Assembly (NCBI GenBank): GCA_015296085.1
Contig: DVDT01000021.1
Location: 124,001 to 188,000, forward strand
DNA: 64,000 nt
DNA from: Trichormus sp. M33_DOE_039
Lineage (GTDB): Bacteria > Cyanobacteriota > Cyanobacteriia > Cyanobacteriales > Nostocaceae
Direction of reading: 5' to 3'
Part shown: positions 17,847-26,075 of the stretch, piece by piece
Numbering within the stretch: position 1 is the stretch's first letter
How the letters are laid out: each line of letters begins with the position of its first letter
Notes under the pieces: generated by a model
The model's database searches: none
Told to the model about the DNA's origin: nothing
The model's input: the letters and a program-made list of their open reading frames with translations, nothing else
Translations under genes and position numbers: made by a program

Positions 17847-18371
17847 CTACTCAGGAATATTAAACGATAGCTCTTGCGGTTCTGTGACATCCACATCACG
17901 TTCCCAACCTTCATTTTGCAAGGTGAGCATTTGAATTGCGATCGCATTGGCGTTGGCATCCAGTTCAGGCAGGGATTGGTATTCAGATACCCAACAACGA
18001 TAGACTTTATAGGCGATCGCTAATTGTCCGGCTTCGTTGTAGACTTCGATGATGATGTCTTTACGGAAATCTCGCAGAGATACTTCTGCGCCCAATCCAG
18101 CCCCATAACTCCAGATTTTATTTGCCCATCGTTCAAACTCTAAATCGTGGGTCACTCCTCTCTCCAAGGCGATCGGTTCATACTTGGTTTGTCCAGGAGA
18201 TTTCAGTACAGTGCTAGGCAAACCGCCTTCTCGATGTTCAATCACCTCAGTTGTGCGCTTGAGCATCCCTACTTTACTCACTCCAGCAACATAGCGACCA
18301 TCCCACTTCACTCGAAACTTGAAATTCTTATAAGGGTCAAGACGACCAGCATTGACACTAAATTGAGCCAT
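17847..18371 (-). CDS. Inner tube protein (gp19/Afp1-like)
   Basis: 174 residues, the hexameric inner tube through which cargo passes. Recognised by DPYKNFKFRVKWDGRYVAGV, the TEVIEHREGG element, SPGQTKYEPIALERGVTHD and a C-terminal MLTLQNEGWERD strand, the pattern of phage tail tube / Hcp-like proteins in eCIS. The ATG at 18371 has GGAAG six to seven bases upstream. Only one tube gene is present here, whereas Afp and PVC loci have two or more. It follows the sheath gene by 94 bases, so both are probably on one transcript. Confidence 0.92.
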   Translation of the reverse strand: MAQFSVNAGRLDPYKNFKFRVKWDGRYVAGVSKVGMLKRTTEVIEHREGGLPSTVLKSPGQTKYEPIALERGVTHDLEFERWANKIWSYGAGLGAEVSLRDFRKDIIIEVYNEAGQLAIAYKVYRCWVSEYQSLPELDANANAIAIQMLTLQNEGWERDVDVTEPQELSFNIPE

Positions 18372-18465
18372 AATGATCTTCCGAAAAACTTATGTGATGT
18401 ATTGCAACCTATTTGAAAGAGGGCGTAGGGGTGTAGCCTATTTGTCCGTAAAACTTGCCTCTCTA

Positions 18466-21036
18466 TCAAACTTGAATCTGACCAGCCAGTTGTTGAAGTT
18501 TGATAATCACAAATTCAGCCGGCTTGAGCGGTGCAAAACCCACGACAATGTTGACGATACCGAGATTAATATCGTTTTGGGTGGTGGTTTCTCTGTCACA
18601 CTTCACTAAGTAGGCTTCTCGCGGTGATTTACCCTGGAATGCACCCTGACGAAACAGGTTTTGCATAAATGCTCCTACATTCAGGCGAATTTGTGACCAT
18701 AGGGGTTCGTCATTCGGTTCAAAGACTACCCATTTCAGCCCCCGGTATAAGGTTTCTTCTATGAATAGTGCCACTCTCACCACAGGAATGTACTTCCATT
18801 CCGAGGTTTGCTGGTCAGCACCGTTGAGTGTCCGCGCGCCCCAACAAATACTGCCATAAACGGGAAATGTGCGTAAGCAATTAATTCCCAGGGGATTCAG
18901 TACACCATTTTGTTGGTCGGTCAAGGTGACTTCTAGCTTGGCGACGTTGCGGAGTGTGGCATCCGTACCGGCTGGGGCTTTCCACACGCCGCGAGTGCTG
19001 TCTGTACGGGCAAATAATCCAGCGATCGTACCACTTGCCCCTATGGAGCGCAGTTTGAAGTTGTTGAGGGGGTCAGGGATATGTACACGGGGAAAGTAGA
19101 GGGCAGCGTTCTTGCTTCGCAATGTCGCATTGCGATCCAGCCAGTTACTAATTTCTTCTACTTCATCAATATTTGGGGGAGCATCAATATTTGGGGGAGT
19201 ATCCATGATGAAGAAGGCGCGTCTTTGTTGGCAGTAGTTGTTGGCAACAGTCATGACTGCTACCCCTTCGGTCTCTGTAGCACTGTCACCAGCTAGAACT
19301 GCTGCACGCGGTATACAGAGGATATTGAACAAATCGACATCTTCCAGGGCATAAATTCCGGCTTTGGCATTGGGATCACCACCACCCATCAAGGCATTGC
19401 CATCAGCAGGATTACCATCTTCTCCCCCTTGTAGTTTGTAACTCTGCACATTTACTTGGGCATTGGTGGCACCAAGTAACAATTGTGTGACAGTTGTGTT
19501 GTCCACTGTCCCAGCCGTGAAGGTGATGGTATCACTTGTATCCCCTGGGATGATGAGCAAGCGATTTTCGCCTGCTTCATAGCTGGCAACTCTCGCCCCT
19601 GTAAAGGCAGAACTACTGCCAGGATCAGCATTGCGGATGGCTGTTTGCAGTTGGGTGGCGATCGCATTTAAGTCGTTGGCAACGGCCGTTGTCGTTGCGG
19701 TATGAGGCCCTATGCCGCCAATGCTCACATCTACAGTTGCACCGATTGCTACTGTGGAAATCGGTGCTATATCATCCGAAACGAAAGCCGTGATGTTAGT
19801 TGCATTACCAGCATCTAATCTTAAATTGTCAATTATGGTATCTGTGCCTTCTTGGCTGAAGCTAACATCAATTCCTGGCAGACCTGACAAGACAATTAGA
19901 TGTTGACTACCTGCATCAGTATAGGCAACTACACGGGCATTAGCAAAGGCATCACCGGCGGCTGCTCGAATTTGATTTTCTAGCAAGTCTCTAGCCGTTG
20001 CTAAGTCTGCCATTTCGCCTAGGGTCAGAGTTACTGTACTGCTGCCTATGGTCAGTTGCAGTTGTCCAGCACTGATCATAAATGCCCCACTCAAATCTCC
20101 AGATAGCACTCCTCGTAAACTAGTGCCATTGGCTAGACCTAAACTGGTGAGGGTAGTTGCATCTGTAGCTGCACTAAAAGTAACTTGTGAATTTGCTGCT
20201 ACAGGCCCTGCTAAGATACGTAACCGATTGTCTACTACTGAAACTGTGGCTTGAGCAAATGCTTTCAGTTCTGGTCTAGCACTTCTAATGGCAGATTCTA
20301 GTAATTGACGCGCTTGTGATAGCGATGTTGGGGCAGAGGCTAATCTAGCAATACCTTGTCCTGCTGTCCCGATAGTGACGGAGATTTCTGGATTAGGGTT
20401 GGAAATGGGCGGAAATGGATTCAATACTCCAGATAGTGTACCCGTGGGGAGCGGACGCTGATTGCCGCTTGCCGTCACACGAACTAGTTTTGAGCCTGCG
20501 AATTCATCATTAACAAGCGTCTCCACAAAATCGGTATCATCTGAAGTCATTGACAGATTGCGGAAGGTTTCTGACTGCTGAATGACTTCTTCACCATTTC
20601 TGAGTTCGACCAAAGCCACTGTCATATTGAAGCGATCGCCGGAACTAGGGGCGGGATAATCGATATTGACCCTCAGACGATTGCCCCAACGACCGGGGTT
20701 ACTGAAATTGAAACGACCTGCTTCAACAGTAAGTGCTGTTTGAATTGTTGTACTTGCTGCTAATGCACCAGCACCTGCCACACGCACCACCCAAGCTTCA
20801 GTCCCTCCATTGAGGAAAAATTGCTGGATGGCATAACTCGCTTCACTTCTACTATCTAAACCACCAAATTCTCGTGCAAAATCTCCAAAGTTAAACACCC
20901 GAACCGGACGGTTTAATAAACCTCTCTCGAAAGAATCTACAAAAGCGGCGATCGATGTGGCAACCCCTGCTATTGTGCGAACACCACTAGGAATTTCTTC
21001 AATATAAATTCCTGGATAAGTGGGTGTGACTGCCAT
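18466..21036 (-). CDS. Tail sheath protein with large triplicated insertion
   Basis: 856 residues, the contractile sheath. The N-terminus (TPTYPGIYIEEIPSGVRTIAG, VATSIAAFVDSFERG) and C-terminus (RTLNGADQQTSEWKYIPVVR, ETLYRGLKWVVFEPND, PREAYLVKCDRETT, NIVVGFAPLKPAEFVI) are textbook phage/eCIS sheath. Between them, about residues 217-535 hold three related repeats of roughly 100 residues, each with a beta strand, an amphipathic helix (QARQLLESAIRSA, TARDLLENQIRAA, IATQLQTAIRNA) and a strand (NRLRILAG, QHLIVLSG, NRLLIIPG). This makes it about twice Afp sheath length. First gene of the operon; ATG at 21036, GGGAG nine bases upstream. Only one sheath gene is seen. Confidence 0.93.
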   Translation of the reverse strand: MAVTPTYPGIYIEEIPSGVRTIAGVATSIAAFVDSFERGLLNRPVRVFNFGDFAREFGGLDSRSEASYAIQQFFLNGGTEAWVVRVAGAGALAASTTIQTALTVEAGRFNFSNPGRWGNRLRVNIDYPAPSSGDRFNMTVALVELRNGEEVIQQSETFRNLSMTSDDTDFVETLVNDEFAGSKLVRVTASGNQRPLPTGTLSGVLNPFPPISNPNPEISVTIGTAGQGIARLASAPTSLSQARQLLESAIRSARPELKAFAQATVSVVDNRLRILAGPVAANSQVTFSAATDATTLTSLGLANGTSLRGVLSGDLSGAFMISAGQLQLTIGSSTVTLTLGEMADLATARDLLENQIRAAAGDAFANARVVAYTDAGSQHLIVLSGLPGIDVSFSQEGTDTIIDNLRLDAGNATNITAFVSDDIAPISTVAIGATVDVSIGGIGPHTATTTAVANDLNAIATQLQTAIRNADPGSSSAFTGARVASYEAGENRLLIIPGDTSDTITFTAGTVDNTTVTQLLLGATNAQVNVQSYKLQGGEDGNPADGNALMGGGDPNAKAGIYALEDVDLFNILCIPRAAVLAGDSATETEGVAVMTVANNYCQQRRAFFIMDTPPNIDAPPNIDEVEEISNWLDRNATLRSKNAALYFPRVHIPDPLNNFKLRSIGASGTIAGLFARTDSTRGVWKAPAGTDATLRNVAKLEVTLTDQQNGVLNPLGINCLRTFPVYGSICWGARTLNGADQQTSEWKYIPVVRVALFIEETLYRGLKWVVFEPNDEPLWSQIRLNVGAFMQNLFRQGAFQGKSPREAYLVKCDRETTTQNDINLGIVNIVVGFAPLKPAEFVIIKLQQLAGQIQV
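19432..20388 (-). repeat. Three diverged repeats of about 100 residues within the sheath gene
   Basis: Protein-level repeats at residues about 217-315, 325-425 and 432-535 of the sheath. Each shows a xVTIG-like strand, a helix ending AIR/QIR, and a strand ending in LxG followed by VTF/VSF/ITF. Likely surface-exposed decoration of the sheath. Boundaries are approximate. Confidence 0.65.
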
Positions 21037-21598
21037 GATAAATATCTCCCAAAAATTGTGGAGTTTAAGTCAAAGCACTGCCAATTTTAAAGCTTTATAA
21101 TCTAACGATTTCTTTACTTGGTATATCTCTACACTGTAGCCTTAGATACTATATACAGGTTTAGTAATTAGTTTTGATTAGATTTAAAAAAATTTGATTT
21201 TTTTTACACATCGTTACCATCTGTACGTATCAGAGTTTAGATACTGAAAATATTATATTTATTTACGCCCACGCAATTAAACCATTGCATCTCAAGAATA
21301 AATCAGGATTGGGAAAAATATCTAGACAGGGATAAATTAATGTTAATAGTAATAGCCGTTAGATAATTAGACAAAGACGATTTAAAATATTCTTCCTTTC
21401 GCCTTCATGATGCCATTGTTGATGATTCAAAAAATTAACAAAAATATTTTCTTTGATCTCAAGCAAAGCCGGGAATTGAAATTTCTTCTCTCATCACAAT
21501 GGATTAACAGCCGTACACTCTTATTTCTAGATAATTGAGCTTTTGTCCATGCCACCATATTAGAATTATGGCTGATCGATAAACTACTAAATTTCACA
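21037..21598. promoter_or_regulatory. Divergent intergenic region between the eCIS operon and truB
   Basis: 562 A/T-rich bases between two divergent start codons. It must hold the promoter of the eCIS operon (leftward) and probably of truB (rightward). I see the Shine-Dalgarno GGGAG of the sheath gene near 21046 but no convincing sigma-70 pair, operator palindrome or terminator. Confidence 0.4.
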
Positions 21599-22474
21599 GT
21601 GCAAGGTTTTATCAATTTAAACAAGCCATTTGGCTGGACTTCTCATGATTGCGTGGCAAAGGTGCGAAAACTATTAAAGCTCAAACGTGTAGGACACGCA
21701 GGAACTTTAGATCCTGCTGCTACTGGTGTGCTACCAATTGCAGTTGGTAAAGCTACAAGATTATTACAATATCTTCCTAGTGACAAAGCTTATAAAGCTA
21801 CTATCCGCTTTGGAGTGCGGACTACAACTGATGATTTACAAGGTGAAATCATCACTTCCCAACCCTGTGCAGAGCTAGATTTAGCACAGATTAAAACCGC
21901 ATTGACACAGTTTACAGGCAAAATTGAGCAAATACCACCAATTTACAGCGCGATTCAAGTAGAGGGGAAACGCCTGTATGATTTAGCGCGTCAAGGTGAA
22001 ACAGTGGAAGTTCCCTCACGCACAGTAGAAATTTATAGTATGGAAATTTTGGATTGGCGAGATGGAGATTTTCCCGAATTGGATGTGGAAATAGCCTGTG
22101 GTGGTGGCACATATATTCGGGCGATCGCGCGTGATTTAGGTACAGTGTTAAATACGGGTGGAACTCTCGCTGCTTTAGTACGTACCCAAAGCAGTGGCTT
22201 CAATTTAACAGATAGTCTCACCTTAGATGAGTTAGAAACCCAACTCCCAACCGGGAGATTTCAACCCACCCCACCAGATACAGCCTTACAACATCTACCT
22301 TCTGTAACTTTACCCAGCACTTCTGCTCAAAAATGGTGTCAGGGACAGCGTATTTCCCTAACTCCTGAAATTTCTGGTAAGGTACGAGTTTATGAAACAA
22401 CCCGTTTTTTGGGAGTTGGGGAATTACAAGCGGGTGTCTTAATTCCGCAAATGGTATTTGAACCTATTGCTTAA
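21599..22474 (+). CDS. truB: tRNA pseudouridine(55) synthase TruB
   Basis: Makes pseudouridine 55 in the T-loop of tRNAs. 291 residues, normal for the family. The start is GTG followed by [16 protein letters not shown], the family N-terminus. The catalytic motif [19 protein letters not shown] holds the active Asp; [28 protein letters not shown] and [15 protein letters not shown] are further TruB signatures, and a short PUA-like C-terminal domain follows. It is a single housekeeping gene, divergent from the eCIS operon and convergent with the nuclease gene 36 bases away. Confidence 0.97.
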   Translation: MQGFINLNKPFGWTSHDCVAKVRKLLKLKRVGHAGTLDPAATGVLPIAVGKATRLLQYLPSDKAYKATIRFGVRTTTDDLQGEIITSQPCAELDLAQIKTALTQFTGKIEQIPPIYSAIQVEGKRLYDLARQGETVEVPSRTVEIYSMEILDWRDGDFPELDVEIACGGGTYIRAIARDLGTVLNTGGTLAALVRTQSSGFNLTDSLTLDELETQLPTGRFQPTPPDTALQHLPSVTLPSTSAQKWCQGQRISLTPEISGKVRVYETTRFLGVGELQAGVLIPQMVFEPIA

Positions 22475-22510
22475 AGTTGATAACTGTCATACAAGAACAC
22501 AAATCAAGCC

Positions 22511-23356
22511 TTACAAAGCATCAACTCTAGATTCAATTACACTTTGAACAGATGAAGAGACTTGAGAAAGCAAGTTGTAACCTGTGGCTGATTCAATGGA
22601 GTCAACAGAGACTCTGTAGTTTCTCCAATTTGAGTTTACGTTTTGTGCATTAGGTATATTCACAGTAATTACTCTTGTGTTGTTGGTGACACTGCTAGCA
22701 CCAGAATTTGGTCTATCTAAGACTACAATCACCTTCCAAGTTCTGTTAGGGACTGTAACATTACCATTATCAATTGTGGTTCTATATCCATTAGAACCCG
22801 TGCCACCAGTACCATAAGAACCCGCAATAATATAGAGTTCTTTATTTTGGTTTCTCACCAAATCTCGACAATAATTTTCTAGATTTGCCCAAACAACCTG
22901 GTTGTTATTAGGTGCTTGGGGTATCATATTGGTCATCAAGAATGTAGCTGAATTATTGGTAGTAGTATTTGTTCTGTCTGCTGAGGGAGCCATGTGTCCC
23001 CTATCAAAGCCACTACCACTATAAGAACTACCACTAACTCGATAGCAGCCTGAAGGTAATGTTGTATCTGCACGGAAATCATCTTGGCGATCTGTGCTTC
23101 CTAACCATGATGTGTTCAATTGCCAACTTACCCAGTTTGGTGTCCCTCTATAGCAGTTATGCGAGGTTGCGTACTGGGGTTTAACTAATAAAAGATTGCT
23201 GTAGCTAGTGTTAGCACCACTAGGATTTCCCATTGTTAAATGAACACTAACCGAACTTTGAGCTGTGAGTGGTTTTTGTAGGTAATTAAACAGAGTGAAA
23301 AACACTGCTACGCCAGTAATAGGTATAGCAACCCTGAAAATTTGAGATTTCTTCAT
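22511..23356 (-). CDS. nucA: Secreted DNA/RNA non-specific endonuclease (NucA family)
   Basis: Extracellular beta-beta-alpha-metal (ββα-Me) nuclease that degrades DNA and RNA. 281 residues from the ATG at 23354-23356, giving a signal peptide: MKKSQIFRV, hydrophobic AIPITGVAVFFTLF, then a probable cleavage region around LTAQSSV. The catalytic motif SGFDRGHMAPSADR (general-base His in DRGH) is followed by ATFLMTNMIPQAPNNN and WANLENYCRDLV, the metal-binding Asn helix. The whole length parallels the Anabaena NucA that I know. Its cognate inhibitor type, NuiA, is encoded at 28370-28771. A longer TTG-started frame would bury the signal peptide. Confidence 0.95.
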   Translation of the reverse strand: MKKSQIFRVAIPITGVAVFFTLFNYLQKPLTAQSSVSVHLTMGNPSGANTSYSNLLLVKPQYATSHNCYRGTPNWVSWQLNTSWLGSTDRQDDFRADTTLPSGCYRVSGSSYSGSGFDRGHMAPSADRTNTTTNNSATFLMTNMIPQAPNNNQVVWANLENYCRDLVRNQNKELYIIAGSYGTGGTGSNGYRTTIDNGNVTVPNRTWKVIVVLDRPNSGASSVTNNTRVITVNIPNAQNVNSNWRNYRVSVDSIESATGYNLLSQVSSSVQSVIESRVDAL

Positions 23357-23695
23357 GTTGGGATACTTGTAAATACGGGATAAATTGATTTCTGCGGTGA
23401 TTACAGAAATAACTTCAAATGCAGCGATCAAGTTTTAGCTCTGTTTTGATAAAATTAAGTAAAGGTTGTATCAAGGAAATATTAAAAATAGTATTTTTCT
23501 TAGTATTTTTGCAGTCTTAATTATTAAATAAATTTCTCTTAATAGGAAATTGTCAATTCTTTAACCTGGAATTATGTCCAATGACGATTGCACTGTGCAG
23601 CATGGTAGGCGATCGCATCATCACTACCTACCCTCAAATTGAGCCGATAGTTCAACAGCTATCTGCAAATTTTATTTATGCAGCAATAGATAATA
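23357..23695. other. Spacer between nuclease and TIR-TPR genes
   Basis: About 340 A/T-rich bases upstream of the nuclease gene, so it should carry that promoter, though no clear one was identified. The right part holds a possible 41-codon plus-strand frame (listed separately). Confidence 0.4.
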
Positions 23696-23706
23696 TTAAG
23701 TACTAA
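23581..23706 (+). CDS. Possible small ORF, 41 residues
   Basis: A plus-strand ATG at 23581 opens 41 codons with ordinary composition (starts MTIALCSMVGDRIITTYPQ, ends in FIYAAIDNIKY) and a HIP1-like GGCGATCGC inside. It runs convergently into the last bases of the TIR-TPR gene. No Shine-Dalgarno is evident and I do not recognise the product; it may be a gene remnant or chance. Confidence 0.2.
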   Translation: MTIALCSMVGDRIITTYPQIEPIVQQLSANFIYAAIDNIKY

Positions 23707-24799
23707 ATAAACGTCCCCAAAAACCCTTTTTCTTATTCTTAAATATCTCTAAATTTCTACGAAAGAGATTGCTAGTAGGATCAAGACTAACAGCTATTTC
23801 CATTACAGCGATCGCTTCTTCTGGTTTCCCTTGTGCTTCCAGAGCAATTCCTAAATTACAGTAAGCCCCTGCAAAATTGGGGTCGATTTTTAAAGCCTGG
23901 CGGTAGGATGCGATCGCTTCCTCTAATCTACCCTGTGTTTTTAACGCAGTTCCTAAATTACAGTAAGCCCCTGCAAAATTGGGGTCGATTTTTAAAGCCT
24001 GGCGGTAGGATGCGATCGCTTCTTCTAGCCTACCCTGTTCGTTTAATGCAATCCCTAGGTTGTAGTGAAGATATGCAAGACTGGGGTTAATTTTTAAGGC
24101 TTTGTAGTAGGATGCGATCGCAGCTTCGAGTTTACCCAGTTTTCTCAGCGCAATTCCCAATCCATTGTGAGCATACACAGAGTTTGGATCGAGGCTGATA
24201 GCTGCTTGGTGTTTAAGAATTGCTGCCTCAAAGTTTTTACCCTGACTCAAACGATTAGCTGCGTTTAGCAAGCTAGTGACTTGATATTGGCGGTCTTCCT
24301 GTTTTGTTGTATTTTCTTGATGCGGTAAGCCATTTGAGCTATTAACTAACTGTACGATTAATGGCGCGATCACCTCTTGAATCCCCTTGACAACGTCTAC
24401 AAATGCTTCATCTGTGTCAGCCCAGCTTTTGATCGGTTTGCGATTTTTCGGTAGTGGCGATAGTTCATTAATAGGGGGATTTTCCCAATCTGCATAACGC
24501 AGCAGCACAGGTATTACACAAGCTTTTTTTGCTGCATTCTGCTCTAAGGCTCGCGTGACTTCCACTGTCCAATGATAGTCAGAATCTAGAAATTCAGGAC
24601 TAATTAACAGCAGAATTAAGCCAGCTTGGTTGAGATGCTGATCAATTTCTCCCTGAATATCTTGCCCTGGAATAATTTTGCGGTCATGCCAACTAGAAAT
24701 CACCTCTTGCCGACGTAAAGATGCTAAATGTGTCTCTAACTGTTGGCGAAATTCTTCATCTTTCTCATGATAAGAGATAAAAACTTTAATAGGCTTCAT
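23696..24799 (-). CDS. TIR domain protein with C-terminal TPR repeats
   Basis: 367 residues. The TIR domain (1-145) begins KVFISYHEKDEEFRQQLETH, has SSWHDRKIIPG, ILLLISPEFLDSDYHWTVEVTRALEQ with E80 at the place of the TIR NADase glutamate, and ends in PIKSWADTDEAFVDVVKGIQ. From about 190 to 350 there are five TPR units of 34 residues with alternating ALKIDPNFAGAYCNLG elements. Two TPR units are almost identical at the DNA level. It lies 38 bases after another TIR gene on the same strand, so the two are probably co-transcribed. TIR proteins with repeat domains in bacteria often act in stress or anti-phage NAD signalling; nothing here proves that. Confidence 0.88.
   Translation of the reverse strand: MKPIKVFISYHEKDEEFRQQLETHLASLRRQEVISSWHDRKIIPGQDIQGEIDQHLNQAGLILLLISPEFLDSDYHWTVEVTRALEQNAAKKACVIPVLLRYADWENPPINELSPLPKNRKPIKSWADTDEAFVDVVKGIQEVIAPLIVQLVNSSNGLPHQENTTKQEDRQYQVTSLLNAANRLSQGKNFEAAILKHQAAISLDPNSVYAHNGLGIALRKLGKLEAAIASYYKALKINPSLAYLHYNLGIALNEQGRLEEAIASYRQALKIDPNFAGAYCNLGTALKTQGRLEEAIASYRQALKIDPNFAGAYCNLGIALEAQGKPEEAIAVMEIAVSLDPTSNLFRRNLEIFKNKKKGFWGRLFST
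23849..24057 (-). repeat. 102-bp tandem duplication inside the TPR region
   Basis: A stretch starting CTAAATTACAGTAAGCCCCT at 23851 recurs exactly 102 bases later at 23953, with about 70 identical bases running to GCGATCGCTTC. This corresponds to one 34-residue TPR and points to a recent in-frame duplication. A third, diverged unit follows. Confidence 0.85.
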
Positions 24800-24837
24800 A
24801 GAGAATAGGGCAAGATTCGGGCTGATTTAAAAGTGAA

Positions 24838-25566
24838 CTACACAAGCTTCTGCTCGATTTCTTCAAGCTCCTGATCCAATCTATTCTGTTCTGTTCGAGC
24901 TTCCTGAATTTGCGATTCCAACTTAAACTTTGTAGAAACATCTGTTTCAATAGAATATGCTTGGCGCAGCATATCCAGTTTTTTGCTGACGGTGTCATAA
25001 TTTTGCTGTAATGAATCCCGTTCTTGCTCTAATCTCCGACGTTGGCGATCGGTTAGTCCAGCTTGACTAGTAGCTACAGGTGTAGTTTTTCCGGTAGGAT
25101 TGGCAGAAGTTTTTGATAGGGAAATTTCCTCAACTACTCTGCGAATCCCTTGAGCAATATTTAAAAAAGCCTCATCTTGATCTGCCCAAGTTGTCACAGG
25201 TTTAGCATTTTTGGGCAGTGCTTGCAGTTTACTAAACGGTGCACCACTCCAATCTGACGGTTTCAAAATGATGGGAATAACACGGGCTTCGCGTTTTGCA
25301 TGACGTTCCATTGCTCGCATCATTTCTGTGTCATAGCAGTAATCTGAAGCCAAAAAGTTAGCACTCACTAACAGCAGAATAATATCTGCAATGTCAAGAT
25401 TGTCATCAATGGCATTTGCCCATTCGCTACCAGCACTAATTTCTCTGTCATGCCAAGCTTCAATCAGTCCTTGACGTTGCATCAGTTTCAGATGAGTAGC
25501 TAATTCATCACGCAAGGCTTCATCTTTATGGGAGTAGGAAAAAAATACTTTGATTGCTTTAGACAT
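24838..25566 (-). CDS. TIR domain protein with C-terminal coiled coil
   Basis: 242 residues. TIR domain (1-150): IKVFFSYSHKDEALRDELA, IEAWHDREISAG, IILLLVSANFLASDYCYDTEMMRAMER with E81 in the NADase glutamate position, and KPVTTWADQDEAFLNIAQGI. It is followed by a Thr/Pro linker and, from about 175, a strongly charged coiled coil (RQRRRLEQERDSLQQNYD, then QIQEARTEQNRLDQELEE). Such a coiled coil could drive oligomerisation, which activates many TIR enzymes. It is the upstream gene of the TIR pair; the paralogous downstream gene carries TPRs instead. Enzyme activity is inferred. Confidence 0.88.
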   Translation of the reverse strand: MSKAIKVFFSYSHKDEALRDELATHLKLMQRQGLIEAWHDREISAGSEWANAIDDNLDIADIILLLVSANFLASDYCYDTEMMRAMERHAKREARVIPIILKPSDWSGAPFSKLQALPKNAKPVTTWADQDEAFLNIAQGIRRVVEEISLSKTSANPTGKTTPVATSQAGLTDRQRRRLEQERDSLQQNYDTVSKKLDMLRQAYSIETDVSTKFKLESQIQEARTEQNRLDQELEEIEQKLV

Positions 25567-26075
25567 AAATTTAGTAATAAAAAAAATTGAAATTACTGTA
25601 TATGAATATACATTTTCTCAGATAAAAATTAAAATCACAACCAAAAACATCTTAGTATTCAATGTTACGGTTAAATTTATTAATCTGCAATTTGCAGGGT
25701 TCAGATATCCGACTGATTCGAGAAGTCAGAGGTCTTGTTTCTCATGTATGATGAAAGATTGCAATATTTTAAACAAGTATTTCTTGTAATAGATGCGATC
25801 GCAACGTACCTTACTGATACTATATACAAAAGTATAATTTAACAATTTGGAGATTAAGAAAAAGTTGCCACCCTAAATAATAAATATCTAGCAATGGTAT
25901 TTATTTGCAAATGACAAATTATTGGTGAATATCTAGATTTGCAATAGTTTAAATCTTAGGCAAAGTATAAAGTAGTTCCATTTTTATGGATGTCTCATAA
26001 TTAATTAACAACAGACATTCAATTCAAAAAGCCTAAACATAGCACTAAATAGACTCAACTAGAGAGGAAGACAAA
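25567..26075. other. A/T-rich spacer with interspersed repeat
   Basis: 509 bases between the divergent TIR and sucrose-phosphate synthase genes; both promoters should lie here. Near 25697-25740 is a GGTTCAGATATCCGACTGATTC...GAAGTCAGAGG inverted repeat resembling a Nostoc intergenic repeat. A 79-codon plus-strand frame across it is A/T-rich and not convincing as a gene. AGAGAGGAAG just before 26076 is the SPS ribosome binding site. Confidence 0.45.

Noticed and set aside
23849-24057. CRISPR-like array
   Set aside because: The 102-base period encodes 34-residue TPR units in a continuous reading frame; no spacers or cas genes.
25550-25789. 79-codon plus-strand frame upstream of SPS
   Set aside because: A/T-rich Ile/Lys/Asn text that overlaps the TIR gene start and an interspersed repeat.
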